Assembly (NCBI GenBank): GCA_042577505.1
Contig: JBHPEA010000002.1
Location: 1 to 54,565, forward strand
Reading direction: 5' to 3'
Length of the DNA: 54,565 nucleotides
Source of the DNA: JACQSR01 sp042577505
GTDB taxonomy: Archaea; Nanobdellota; Nanobdellia; Woesearchaeales; JACQSR01
Shown here one piece after another: positions 34,094 through 43,326 of this stretch. A program made the position numbers and the translations under genes. How positions within the stretch are numbered: the first letter of the stretch is position 1; every line of letters starts with the position of its first letter. The notes beneath the pieces are model-generated. The model was not told the DNA's origin. It did not search any database and saw nothing but the letters and a program-made list of their open reading frames with translations.

Positions 34094-35191
34094 ATGAAAG
34101 TACCCTTTTCATATCTTGAAAGACAATTTAATGATATAGATCCAATTCTAGCTAAAATTAAAGAACTTGTTCAAACTGCTGATTTTACATTAGGCAAAGA
34201 CCTAGAAACATTTGAACATGGATTTGCCAATATTTGCAACACAAAACATGCTATAGGGGTCGGAACAGGTACTGACGCTTTAATTCTTAGCCTTAAGGCA
34301 CTTGGTATTGGACCTGGAGATGAAGTAATAACAGTTCCAAATACATTCTATGCCACTGTAGGGGCTATTGATGCCGTTGGAGCCAAACCAGTTTTCGTTG
34401 ATTCAAACGACTTTCATGTAATTAATGAAGACCTTATAGAGAATGCTATCACACCAAAAACAAAAGCCATTCTTCCTGTTCACCTTTATGGATGCCCTGC
34501 TTATATGCCAAAAATTCTTGAAATTGCAAAAAATCATAACCTAAAAGTTGTTGAAGACTCTTGTCAAGCTATTAGCGCAGAGATTGATGGGAAGAGAACA
34601 GGTTCATTCGGTGATGCAGGTGGATTTTCTCTCCATCCTTTAAAAAATTTAAATGTCTGGGGCGATGGAGGAATCATTGTAACAAATTCAGATGAATTAA
34701 ATGATAAATTGAGGAAAATCAGAAATCATGGTCTTGTTAATAGAGATGAATGTGAATTCTGGGGTATAAACTGTAGACTTGATTCACTCCAGGCTGTTGT
34801 TGGTAACCATCTTATGAAAGATACAGACTTTATCACCAACGAAAGGATTAAAAATGCCCAATTTTATGACTCAGAGCTCTCAACAATACCTCAAATCACT
34901 ATCCCAATGAGGAGACTAAATGTTCGTCATGTATTCCATACCTATGTTGTAAAAGCTGAAAGAAGAGACGAACTTCTCAATTTCTTGATAGAAAATGGAG
35001 TTGAAGCCAAAGTACATTATCCAATTCCTATGCATCTTCAAATGGCAGCAAAAGATTTGGGATATAAAAAAGGAGACTTCCCTGTCGCAGAAGCCCAATC
35101 AGAATCAATCATAACACTTCCACATCATCAACATTTAACTGCGGAAGAAAAAGAATATGTAGTTACAAAGATAAAGGAGTTTTATAAATGA
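34094..35191 (+). CDS. DegT/DnrJ/EryC1/StrS aminotransferase, first of a tandem pair
   Basis: PLP-dependent aminotransferase that puts an amino group on a keto-nucleotide-sugar. Signatures are GVGTGTDALILSLKALGIGPGDEVITVPNTFYAT-type sequence near residue 55, EDSCQAISAE (PLP-binding Asp) and the PLP lysine Lys184 in SLHPLKNLNVWGDGG. Length 365 is normal. It resembles 3-keto-sugar aminotransferases such as FdtB/QdtB. The next gene is a close paralogue overlapping by 4 bases. Confidence 0.93.
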   Translation: MKVPFSYLERQFNDIDPILAKIKELVQTADFTLGKDLETFEHGFANICNTKHAIGVGTGTDALILSLKALGIGPGDEVITVPNTFYATVGAIDAVGAKPVFVDSNDFHVINEDLIENAITPKTKAILPVHLYGCPAYMPKILEIAKNHNLKVVEDSCQAISAEIDGKRTGSFGDAGGFSLHPLKNLNVWGDGGIIVTNSDELNDKLRKIRNHGLVNRDECEFWGINCRLDSLQAVVGNHLMKDTDFITNERIKNAQFYDSELSTIPQITIPMRRLNVRHVFHTYVVKAERRDELLNFLIENGVEAKVHYPIPMHLQMAAKDLGYKKGDFPVAEAQSESIITLPHHQHLTAEEKEYVVTKIKEFYK

Positions 35192-36294
35192 AAGTTAAAT
35201 ATGTAGACATACCACTCCAGTATCAAAATCTCAAATCCGAACTACTCCCTAAAATTGAAAGTGTACTAGAATCCGGACATTTCGTTTTCGGACCCCTTCT
35301 GGAATCATTAGAAAAAAGATTTGCATCCCATTGTTCAACAAAATATGCAATAGGTGTAGCAAATGGTACTGATGCGTTATTTCTCTCGCTAAAAGCACTT
35401 GGAATAGGAACTGGGGATGAGGTAATAACAGCTCCAAACTCCTTTATCTCAACTGCAGCAGCAATTGCCCACACTGGTGCAAAACCTGTCTTTGCTGATG
35501 TAAGAGAAGATTTTAATCTCGATCCCTCAAAAATTGAAAACGCTATTACAGACAAAACTAAAGCAATCATGCCAGTGCACCTAACAGGCAGACTTTCAGA
35601 TATGGATCCGATCATTGATATTGCAAATAAACATAACCTTGAAATTATTGAAGACTCAGCTCAGGCATTTGGAGCAAAATATAATGGAAAAATGGCTGGA
35701 TCATTTGGAATAACTGGCTGCTTTTCTCTCCATCCCCTAAAAAACCTTAACGCATATGGTGATGGGGGGATTATAACTACCTCAAATGATGATATTTATA
35801 ACAAACTAATTGAGCTTAGGAATCACGGTCTTGTCAATAGGGACGAATGCAAAAATTGGGCTTTTAATTCACGTCTTGATGCAATTCAGGCCACCATTGT
35901 TGATAGCAAATTAGATCATATAGGTGAATGGAATAAAAAGATTAAAGAGATTGCATCAATATATAGAGAAGAACTTCAAGATACTGTAACAGTTCCAAAA
36001 GACAAACCCCATGAAGATCCTGTTTATCATACATTCATAATTCAACATAACAAAAGAAATGAACTCCAACAACATCTTCTAAACCAAGGAGTTGAAACAA
36101 AAATCCACTACCCAATTCCAATTCACCTTCAAAACGCTGCTAGCTATCTTGGTTACAAAAAAGGAGATTTCCCTGTTTGTGAATCTCAGGCAGAGAGGAT
36201 ATTAAGTCTTCCAATATACCCTGAATTAACAATGGATCAAGTTAAATATGTTATCAATGAAATAAAATCGTTCGATAATAATAAACAAGTTTAA
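35188..36294 (+). CDS. DegT/DnrJ/EryC1/StrS aminotransferase, second of a tandem pair
   Basis: A 368-residue paralogue of the preceding gene. Roughly half of the positions look identical, including GVANGTDALFLSLKALGIG, EDSAQAFGAK, the PLP lysine Lys185 in SLHPLKNLNAYGDGG, and LRNHGLVNRDEC. It overlaps the first copy by 4 bases (ATGA). The copies could act on different keto-sugars or form a heteromer. Several substitutions in the acceptor region (WAFNSRLDAIQ versus WGINCRLDSLQ) hint at divergent specificity. Confidence 0.93.
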   Translation: MKVKYVDIPLQYQNLKSELLPKIESVLESGHFVFGPLLESLEKRFASHCSTKYAIGVANGTDALFLSLKALGIGTGDEVITAPNSFISTAAAIAHTGAKPVFADVREDFNLDPSKIENAITDKTKAIMPVHLTGRLSDMDPIIDIANKHNLEIIEDSAQAFGAKYNGKMAGSFGITGCFSLHPLKNLNAYGDGGIITTSNDDIYNKLIELRNHGLVNRDECKNWAFNSRLDAIQATIVDSKLDHIGEWNKKIKEIASIYREELQDTVTVPKDKPHEDPVYHTFIIQHNKRNELQQHLLNQGVETKIHYPIPIHLQNAASYLGYKKGDFPVCESQAERILSLPIYPELTMDQVKYVINEIKSFDNNKQV

Positions 36295-36320
36295 AAATTT
36301 TCAAAATATACCCTATCAAA

Positions 36321-37364
36321 ATGCAAGAATACATCAATTCAATAAAAAAAACGATTTCTGTAGATGAAATACAATCACTTCTAGAAAGTTTCAAGGACCT
36401 AAAAGTCCTTGTAATTGGTGATACTATTATTGATCATTATTTCTTTACCCATCTAAAAGGTCGTGCAACTAAAGATCCTATCTTATCAGTTGAGTACAAG
36501 TATGATGAGGTGTATGCAGGTGGAATTCTAGCAATAGCTAATCACCTAAGTGACTTTGTTAGTTCAATAACCTTGGTAACGTTAATTGGCGACCAAAGAA
36601 ATAAACTCGATTTCATCCAATCTGCTCTAAAAAGTAACATAAAACCTAAATTATTCACAAAAAAGGATTCCCCTACAACCGTAAAAAAAAGATATGTCAA
36701 TCAGAGCCGTGGCACAAAATTATTCAAAGTTGAATATATTAACGATCGGCCTATTGATGATACACTTTCTAATGAGATTTTACAATATTTAGATCAAGAA
36801 TTACCTAAAGCAGATCTCGTAATAATTGGCGATTTTGGTCATGGTTTCATAAATCCTCAAATTAGAAAAAAACTTGAGCAAAGTTCAAAGTTTCTTTCAG
36901 CAAATGTTCAATCAAATAGCGCAAATATGGGTTATAATTACTTTAGCTCATATGAAAAACTTGATTTTCTCACATTAAAAGAAGAGGAACTTCGCTTACC
37001 ACTTAGAATGAGGTATGAAAAAATAAATGAGGTCATAGATGAATCATATAAGAAATATAATTTTAAAAAATTCTCAGTAACACTCGGTCAAGGAGGTTCA
37101 ATACATATTAAAGATGGCACACAGTTTTTTGCACCGATTCTAACTACAAATGTGAAGGATACTATTGGTGCTGGAGATGCTCTTTTTTCAATAACCTCTC
37201 TTTTAGCATACAAAAACTCAGATCCAAGATTACTTGCATTTATGGGGAACGTATCAGCAGGAATAGCTGTGAATATTGTTGGTAATAAAGAGAGTGTTAC
37301 AAAAGAGAAAATTATGAACTTTGTAAAGGGTGTTTATAATGAAATGGGACCAATACAAAAGTAA
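36321..37364 (+). CDS. PfkB-family kinase similar to heptose-7-phosphate kinase (HldE N-domain)
   Basis: Ribokinase-like sugar kinase of 347 residues. VLVIGDTIIDHYFF is the N-terminal strand typical of HldE/RfaE domain I, and the family's sugar-binding GGA block appears as VYAGGILAIANHL. The anion hole and catalytic base are in TNVKDTIGAGDALFS. LTLKEEELRLPLR matches the HldE NxxE-type region. HldE domain I adds a second phosphate to heptose-7-phosphate. The GmhA-like gene overlaps its end, and the missing HldE C-domain is encoded at 39835-40905. Another sugar substrate remains possible. Confidence 0.83.
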   Translation: MQEYINSIKKTISVDEIQSLLESFKDLKVLVIGDTIIDHYFFTHLKGRATKDPILSVEYKYDEVYAGGILAIANHLSDFVSSITLVTLIGDQRNKLDFIQSALKSNIKPKLFTKKDSPTTVKKRYVNQSRGTKLFKVEYINDRPIDDTLSNEILQYLDQELPKADLVIIGDFGHGFINPQIRKKLEQSSKFLSANVQSNSANMGYNYFSSYEKLDFLTLKEEELRLPLRMRYEKINEVIDESYKKYNFKKFSVTLGQGGSIHIKDGTQFFAPILTTNVKDTIGAGDALFSITSLLAYKNSDPRLLAFMGNVSAGIAVNIVGNKESVTKEKIMNFVKGVYNEMGPIQK

Positions 37365-37893
37365 AATTAATTCGGGTTTAGAAAACTTCAGATTCGATGA
37401 AGAAATTTTAAGCATTTTAAAGAAATCCAAGGAACTAAATCAAAAAATATTCATTGCCGGAAATGGAGGAAGTGCTTCTATAGCTTCTCATTACGTTTGT
37501 GATCTGTCCAAAGGAGCCTCTAAAAATTGGGAATCAAACCTTAAACGTTATCAAGCAATTTGCCTTTCAAGTAATATAGGTTACATAACTGCAATCTCCA
37601 ATGATAAAGATTTCAACGAAGTTTTCAAACAACAATTAATTAATCTTGCAAATCCAGACGATATCTTAATTTTAATCTCTAGCTCAGGAAATAGCCCCAA
37701 TATAATTAAGGCAGCCGAATGGGCAAAAGAGAATAATCTTACCGTCATTGGTGTTACTGGATTTAATGGTGGTAAACTAAAACAAATTTGTGACTATTCC
37801 GCTCACATTAATAGCGACTATTATGAAGTTTGTGAGGACATACACCATATCTTTGGCCAGTTTTTAGCATGTCATTTAAGAGAAGAAGAATAA
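37339..37893 (+). CDS. gmhA: GmhA-like sedoheptulose-7-phosphate isomerase (SIS domain)
   Basis: SIS-domain isomerase that converts sedoheptulose-7-phosphate into heptose-7-phosphate. The 184-residue protein has FIAGNGGSASIASHYVCDL (the family's GNGGSAxxAxH), the phosphate-binding ISSSGNSPNI, and a C-terminal CEDIHHIFGQFLACHL with the Glu and His residues expected in GmhA. I chose ATG 37339, which follows GGGTG and overlaps the kinase gene by 26 bases. An ATG at 37330 is also in frame. The kinase and isomerase are consecutive steps of the heptose pathway. Confidence 0.85.
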   Translation: MKWDQYKSKINSGLENFRFDEEILSILKKSKELNQKIFIAGNGGSASIASHYVCDLSKGASKNWESNLKRYQAICLSSNIGYITAISNDKDFNEVFKQQLINLANPDDILILISSSGNSPNIIKAAEWAKENNLTVIGVTGFNGGKLKQICDYSAHINSDYYEVCEDIHHIFGQFLACHLREEE

Positions 37894-37894
37894 A

Positions 37895-39778
37895 CTACCA
37901 TCTACCAAGATATAAAGTTCTTTGATTCCTATATGTTATCGATTCAGGAGGAGTTAGATTTTCTCTTATCTTCTTATTAATGGCTCGGAGAGATTCAGAT
38001 GTAGTAATTTTATCTTTACATTTCCCTCTAAGATGATCATTGATTCTATATCTCCCTTTACTTTCAAAAAAACTCCTTGAATGTTCAGCACCCTTATGTA
38101 CGAGATACTCTAGATATAGAAGGTTTCTCATAGGGATATAAATTAATGATCTGGGTAATTTTGATATCAGTTTAGAAGAGGAAAGTATATAATTCATAGT
38201 AGTCATAGGTTTTTTCATAACAAAGAATATCTTTTGAAGATTAGAAAACTTGAGCTTTCTTTTTGAATCTACACTACCAGATACCTTTGTTACAGATTTT
38301 TCAGCATTACCAGAATAATAAGTCCTTGTTGCTTCATACCTCATTAGAAAGTCCCAAAAAATCGCTTTTTTAATTGGCTGCCCTGTCAAGTTAACAAAAT
38401 TCATTTTTTCAGTCCCCTTATCAGAAACATAAATTAAATATTTTTCTTCATCTTCAACTGATGTACCTACGACACCCTTCAACTGTGCGTAATCATATAA
38501 TGCTGCACCTGGTAATGGTAAGGCATAGAACGTTTGATAATCCAATGAAGAAGGGGGAGTTCCTCTAATCTTTGCAACATCTCCTAAAAATCTTCCAGTT
38601 TCCTTAATTGTCTCATCTGTTTCCCCTGGCATTCCAAGACAAAAACCTAAAGGAGACCATAAACCAAGATCATGACAATATTCCAATGCTGTCATAATAT
38701 CTTTTTTAACAAACATTTTCTCCATTACTTCGTATATTTTACTACTACCTGTCTCTATTCCATACTTTACAGCAACTAAACCGCGATTTTTGAAATATTC
38801 TAGATCTTCTTTGCTAAAATTTTTACATCTCGCTGCTGCAATGTACCATAACATGTCATATTTCTGCATAATATCTGCAACTCGATATGCATGAGATTTT
38901 GGTAAACCAAAATTCTCACCCGTTATCTCAATAAACTGAACATCGAATCTCTCTTTAAGATCTCTAATATGATTATCCAGCATTTCAACATCAAAAGGGT
39001 GGTAACCTAATGAGAATCTCTGACAAAAAGTACACCTAGCAACACATCCTTTACTCGCAAACAAGTATGCCAGCTTTGGCTTTCTTCCTTCTTCGAAAGT
39101 TTTTTTACAATGCGCAAACCAATCACTATCTTTACCATCTCTAAAATATGCTTCAAATAATTTCTCATTTCCTAAAACTCCCTTCAAATACAAATCATAA
39201 TCTGCAGTCGGATAATCTTCATTGGGCAGAGGCTGGTTGTAACCAGTAAAAATTAACTCCCTACTAGAATTTAAAAAACACAATCCCTTAATTCCTCCTA
39301 ATTTAGAAAAATCGAAAACCCTACCATTCTCAACCACATAATCTAAAAAATCTACAAAAGGTCTTTCTCCATCTCCTAAAACACAAACATCTACTTCGGT
39401 CTTTCTTAAAATTAGGTTTGAACTTACAGCCATATTTCCTCCCAATACAATCCAGGTATCAGGACAAACTGATCTAATAAGTTCAGTAATATGTTTCAGT
39501 TGTTGATAACAATTCGAAACTACTCCACTAATACCAACCACTTTCGGTTGTTTTTCGCTAAAATATGATTTAATTTCTTCATCTTTTGGAAGCAATAAAT
39601 CGAGATCATAAAAATCACCACTATACCCATTTCTTTCCATCATCTTCATGATAGACACTATAGCGATATTTGGAACTCTCTTTAATGCACCTTTATTCCT
39701 ATCAACATCCATATGTTGATATACTGTACAAAGAACAACTGATAAACCTCCCTTCTTCTCTGTGGATACTTCTTCCAT
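37895..39778 (-). CDS. B12-binding radical SAM protein
   Basis: A 627-residue protein with an N-terminal cobalamin-binding-type Rossmann domain (about residues 30-150, including VVGISGVVSNCYQQLKHITE and IVLGGNMAVSSNLIL). A radical SAM core follows with KGCVARCTFCQR (CxxxCxxC) near residue 243, and then a long C-terminal region (about 480-627) of unknown function. Family members perform difficult methylations or rearrangements on lipids, sugars or antibiotics. Residues DVCVLGDGERPF match the class B pattern. A TATA-like box lies about 27 bases upstream. It is convergent with the GmhA-like gene, one base apart, and downstream of the heptose fusion gene. Confidence 0.85.
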   Translation of the reverse strand: MEEVSTEKKGGLSVVLCTVYQHMDVDRNKGALKRVPNIAIVSIMKMMERNGYSGDFYDLDLLLPKDEEIKSYFSEKQPKVVGISGVVSNCYQQLKHITELIRSVCPDTWIVLGGNMAVSSNLILRKTEVDVCVLGDGERPFVDFLDYVVENGRVFDFSKLGGIKGLCFLNSSRELIFTGYNQPLPNEDYPTADYDLYLKGVLGNEKLFEAYFRDGKDSDWFAHCKKTFEEGRKPKLAYLFASKGCVARCTFCQRFSLGYHPFDVEMLDNHIRDLKERFDVQFIEITGENFGLPKSHAYRVADIMQKYDMLWYIAAARCKNFSKEDLEYFKNRGLVAVKYGIETGSSKIYEVMEKMFVKKDIMTALEYCHDLGLWSPLGFCLGMPGETDETIKETGRFLGDVAKIRGTPPSSLDYQTFYALPLPGAALYDYAQLKGVVGTSVEDEEKYLIYVSDKGTEKMNFVNLTGQPIKKAIFWDFLMRYEATRTYYSGNAEKSVTKVSGSVDSKRKLKFSNLQKIFFVMKKPMTTMNYILSSSKLISKLPRSLIYIPMRNLLYLEYLVHKGAEHSRSFFESKGRYRINDHLRGKCKDKITTSESLRAINKKIRENLTPPESITYRNQRTLYLGRW

Positions 39779-39834
39779 TATAGTTTTTAGTCGTCAAAAC
39801 AAATTTAAATAACTTTCGGAAAACAAAAAATTGA

Positions 39835-40905
39835 TTAAATGGTATCCCATTCCTTTTTTATATCAAAAAAAGATTTTCCATTGACGTTTATAAATAGAGA
39901 ATCCATACTTTTAGCCAATCCTTCATCATCCTTATTGTCACCCAGAACTAATACCTTAAAAAAATCTCGTTTATCCTTTTTAATATCAGTAAGACATTCA
40001 ACTACCATTAAATCGGAGGGTTTCCTTTCAGTTTTTGCTTGAACATATTTTGGATCAAAATAAAGATCTGGATTTATCTTAGCATAATACTCATCGGCAT
40101 AAGGACAATATTTCCATTTATGGATATGAACAGACCTCTTTTTTAATTCGTTATCGATAAAATCATTGATCTCATCCACAGTTTCAGTACCAAAGAATCC
40201 CCTCGCAACACCAGCTTGATTAGAAATTACACATATAGTGGTGTTATACACAGATTGTAGATACTGAAGAAAAGATATCACATCATCTTTGAACACTACA
40301 TTTTCTTTCCAATTTCTTTCTTTACCTAAAAAACCTTCATCTTCAATAAGCGTTCCATCCCTATCAACACAAACTAAGAGATCTTTTCTTTTTACCTCAC
40401 TTTGAATATACTTAATAATGTTTGTTGTAGAAAGGGGCTGTTCAATTGTATACTTAATCTCCCCTCCAACCTCTGAAATAGTCTCCCTTTCTTTAATTAT
40501 TCCAGGTGTTTGTTTGTCAACAAAATCAGGTCCCTTGATGTAGTAATTTGGTTTCATTTCTTTTATGACATCAACACCAAGATTGTAATGTGATACAACA
40601 ACAAAATCAACAAAAGATAATGAAGCTACTGAATAAGCTCTTAAACGTTCATCATAAACTGGTCTTCCCTTGCCTTTCCTTTCCCCCACAAATTTATCAG
40701 AAGTTATTGAAACTATTAGAACATCACATAATCTCTTCGCAGATTCAAAATGTCTTATATGACCGGGGTGCAATAAATCGAATCCCCCATGACATAGGCC
40801 CACACTCTGTCCAACTTCTTTAGACTGCTCCACAATCAATTTAGCTTTATCTAAAGATACAACCTTCTCTGATACATATGCTCCCATGTTTGTTACTTCA
40901 ATCAT
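39835..40905 (-). CDS. Fusion of HldE-type nucleotidyltransferase and GmhB-like HAD phosphatase
   Basis: A two-domain enzyme of 356 residues. Residues 1-170 are a cytidylyltransferase fold like HldE domain II: CHGGFDLLHPGHIRHFE with HPGH at 46-49 and GKGRPVYDERLRAYSVASL. Residues 175-356 are a HAD phosphatase like GmhB: VCVDRDGTLIEDEG with Asp181 and Asp183, VISNQAGVARGFFG, then GDNKDDEGLAK. GmhB removes the 7-phosphate of heptose-1,7-bisphosphate and HldE-II activates the product to NDP-heptose, so the two chemical steps are fused. The zinc loop of classical GmhB is mostly lost; only CPYADE and ERKPSDL remain. It overlaps the flippase gene upstream by 4 bases. Confidence 0.85.
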   Translation of the reverse strand: MIEVTNMGAYVSEKVVSLDKAKLIVEQSKEVGQSVGLCHGGFDLLHPGHIRHFESAKRLCDVLIVSITSDKFVGERKGKGRPVYDERLRAYSVASLSFVDFVVVSHYNLGVDVIKEMKPNYYIKGPDFVDKQTPGIIKERETISEVGGEIKYTIEQPLSTTNIIKYIQSEVKRKDLLVCVDRDGTLIEDEGFLGKERNWKENVVFKDDVISFLQYLQSVYNTTICVISNQAGVARGFFGTETVDEINDFIDNELKKRSVHIHKWKYCPYADEYYAKINPDLYFDPKYVQAKTERKPSDLMVVECLTDIKKDKRDFFKVLVLGDNKDDEGLAKSMDSLFINVNGKSFFDIKKEWDTI

Positions 40906-42440
40906 AAGTCTCTAAAACCCTTAATCCCCTTTAGGCTAAAAAGGTTTTTAATAAGTTTAATTTTTTCTTTTGTTATTACTCCAAAAAAGAATAAAGAACC
41001 TACGTAAACAGCTAAAGACAATAGAAAAATAAAACCTCCATTAATTAAAAAATTGATGTTGATATTACCAAAATCAAATATTGCAATTCTCTCTTTCATT
41101 AAAAAACCGACTCCAATAAAGAAAAAAGTGGAAATAAGAACTTTTAAATTGTCTAAAAATAAAAATTTAAACTTAATCGTTTTCCTTAACATGGTAATAA
41201 ATAAGACCATTATCAAGGAAAAAGATATACCTGTTGCTACTGCTGCACCTAATCCTCCATAGAGAGATATTAAAATTACATTAAGTATAATATTTACCAC
41301 TAAACCACTCAAAGTTATTATGCTACTTTTTCCTGGCTGACCTGTTGCTAACATTAATTGTTCTAGAATTTGATTCGTCATCTTTACAATCATAACAAAA
41401 CAAAATATCTGTAAAATAATCTCTGAAGATTCAAAACCAGCACCAAAAATAAAAAATATTACATTCGGGGCGAAGACAAAAAAGAATGCTGCTAGAGGTA
41501 AAATAAAAATCAAAAGGTTATTGAATAAAAAATTAACTATATTGGAAAGCTCACTCACATTATTCTCATGCCATAATTTTGCAAATAAAGGAGTAATAAT
41601 AAATGTTAACTGCAACAAAACAAGTGGAAGAATCTGAGCAGCAGAAAGCCCAGAAACATAATACCCTACTTCCTCAGCACCTACAATAACCTGAATTAAA
41701 AAGGTATCAACACTCAATAATAAAACTGCAGATATGCCTCCTAAAATCATGTAGCTCCCATACTTAAATACTTCTTTAAACAAATCCTTACCAAGATAAA
41801 ATGGCGCTCTAAAAACATCATTATGTTTAAAATAAAACCAAACAATTGAAAAAAGTGACACTGCTATAGTTGCTAAAAGATAAACTACAACGGGGACTTC
41901 ATACACATGGAGGTAAGAAAAACCTAAGTAAGATAGTACAAATATCAATATCCGAAGTAAGAGTTCATTGAATCTTGATTGTCTTTGTTCATGAAAAGAT
42001 TCAAAGAAAACGTTATTCGTTTTATATACTGTTTCCATGATCCAAAATAAAATAAAAACATTGAAAATAAACGATATATGCCCTTCATTTCTATAAACAG
42101 CTGTGATGATGATCTCTTTTACAAGAAACAATATTACTGCAATGATAAGGGACATAATAAAAGTAAATCCGTGACTCAAGAAATACAATGTCTTTACTTT
42201 TGAAAAATCTTTTTTAACAATGTATTTTCTTGTATAAAAAATCGTAGCAGACCCTAAACCCCAATCTCTCAAGAATGTAAAGATCAAAAAAATTGAGAAA
42301 AGACCAAAAAATAATCCATAATCTACTATGTCCAATTTCCTAGCATAAAGTGCCCTTGTGAAATAACTAAAGAAAATTGCAATGTATGAAAACAGATATA
42401 CAATAACTGTATCCCTTGCAATTTTTTTATAATCAAGCAT
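40902..42440 (-). CDS. Wzx-like polysaccharide flippase (second copy)
   Basis: A 512-residue membrane protein with about 12-14 helices of the MATE/MOP superfamily. It starts DYKKIARDTVIVYLFSYIAIFFSYFTRALYARKLDIVDYG with the family's late DYG motif, and has the central stretch VDTFLIQVIVGAEEVGYYVSGLSAAQI. It is only distantly similar to the flippase at 25348-26838. It begins the minus operon with the heptose fusion gene, so it may flip the heptose-containing glycan. A TATA-like ATTTAAAAAG lies about 28 bases upstream, indicating a leaderless start. Confidence 0.85.
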   Translation of the reverse strand: MLDYKKIARDTVIVYLFSYIAIFFSYFTRALYARKLDIVDYGLFFGLFSIFLIFTFLRDWGLGSATIFYTRKYIVKKDFSKVKTLYFLSHGFTFIMSLIIAVILFLVKEIIITAVYRNEGHISFIFNVFILFWIMETVYKTNNVFFESFHEQRQSRFNELLLRILIFVLSYLGFSYLHVYEVPVVVYLLATIAVSLFSIVWFYFKHNDVFRAPFYLGKDLFKEVFKYGSYMILGGISAVLLLSVDTFLIQVIVGAEEVGYYVSGLSAAQILPLVLLQLTFIITPLFAKLWHENNVSELSNIVNFLFNNLLIFILPLAAFFFVFAPNVIFFIFGAGFESSEIILQIFCFVMIVKMTNQILEQLMLATGQPGKSSIITLSGLVVNIILNVILISLYGGLGAAVATGISFSLIMVLFITMLRKTIKFKFLFLDNLKVLISTFFFIGVGFLMKERIAIFDFGNININFLINGGFIFLLSLAVYVGSLFFFGVITKEKIKLIKNLFSLKGIKGFRDL

Positions 42441-42532
42441 TGATTTTGCTAAACCTTATCCCTTTTTAAATATTCACGAACGTAATAAGAAACTTTTAAA
42501 AGAACCTTTTTACTACCTTACGTTGAAAAGAG

Positions 42533-42631
42533 ATGTTAAAAAACTTCAAAGCGAATAAAAAGAATGTATTGATTAATCTATTTTCTAATAGCTATTTACG
42601 GGAACATATAAGGGGGGATCTTTATGACTAA
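42533..42631 (+). CDS. Possible 32-codon upstream ORF or gene remnant before neuA
   Basis: In the 183-base divergent gap, an ATG 10-15 bases after a predicted start site (TATA-like CTTTTAAAAG at 42492-42501) opens a 32-codon frame. Its stop (TAA) overlaps the neuA ATG region. The peptide contains KNVLINLFSNSYLREHIR, a strand-helix pattern resembling the first residues of GT-B glycosyltransferases. It could be a translated leader, the remnant of a lost glycosyltransferase, or chance. No conservation can be seen from one sequence. Confidence 0.2.
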   Translation: MLKNFKANKKNVLINLFSNSYLREHIRGDLYD

Positions 42632-43322
42632 AATTTTAGGAATAATCCCTCAAAGGAAAGGATCTAAAGGGCTTCCAGGTAAAGGAACCATCGATCTAAA
42701 TGGAAAGGCCGTAATAGAGTACACCCTAAGTTCAGCAAAAAAGGCATCATTAATTGATAAAATCATAGTTTCCACAGATGATGATAAAGTTTCAAGTATT
42801 TCTTCAAAATGGGACGTGGATGTTGTCAACAGACCTCCAGAAATCGCTCAAGATGATACACCTATGATTGATGTGATAAAACATTCCATTGAGTACTTTA
42901 AAAACAAAGGAGAAATATTCGACACTGTTGTTCTACTCCAACCCACTTCACCATTACGTAAAAATGATGACATTAACAAGGCTATAACTCAGTTTAAAGA
43001 TAAAGATGCTAAATCTTTAATCAGCATGGGTGAAGTCTCCCATGAAAATCCGTATATATCTTTTACAATCAATAATGGAATAATTGAACCATTCCTTAAA
43101 GAAAAAAATAATTTCACTAGAAGACAAGAGCTTCCGAAAGTCTTCTTTCCCTATGGATTAATTTTCATAGCAAAAACAAAAGATCTGCTTGAGAAAGGAT
43201 CTTTCTATATGGAAAATACAATTCCTTATTTCATCGAAAGATGGCAATGCTATGAAATTGATGATATTCATGATTTAAAAGCAATTGAAGCAATTATGAA
43301 GTACAAAAACAATGAGGTGTAA
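42624..43322 (+). CDS. neuA: CMP-nonulosonic acid cytidylyltransferase (NeuA/LegF type)
   Basis: Activates a sialic-, legionaminic- or related nonulosonic acid with CTP. The 232-residue protein begins ILGIIPQRKGSKGLPGKG, the CTP-binding signature with Gln where most have Ala (IPARxGSKG). DKIIVSTDDDKV, VVNRPPEIAQDDTPM and LLQPTSPLR are standard family blocks. A GGGGGGAT ribosome binding site precedes the ATG. It is the first gene of a long plus operon with NeuB and NeuC, which fixes the pathway. Which acid is made (Neu, Leg, Pse) cannot be decided here. Confidence 0.92.
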   Translation: MTKILGIIPQRKGSKGLPGKGTIDLNGKAVIEYTLSSAKKASLIDKIIVSTDDDKVSSISSKWDVDVVNRPPEIAQDDTPMIDVIKHSIEYFKNKGEIFDTVVLLQPTSPLRKNDDINKAITQFKDKDAKSLISMGEVSHENPYISFTINNGIIEPFLKEKNNFTRRQELPKVFFPYGLIFIAKTKDLLEKGSFYMENTIPYFIERWQCYEIDDIHDLKAIEAIMKYKNNEV

Positions 43323-43326
43323 TTAA

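Noticed and set aside
42441..42623. tRNA or small RNA in the divergent flippase/neuA gap
   Set aside because: I find TATA-like elements and a short ORF but no cloverleaf or strong helices.
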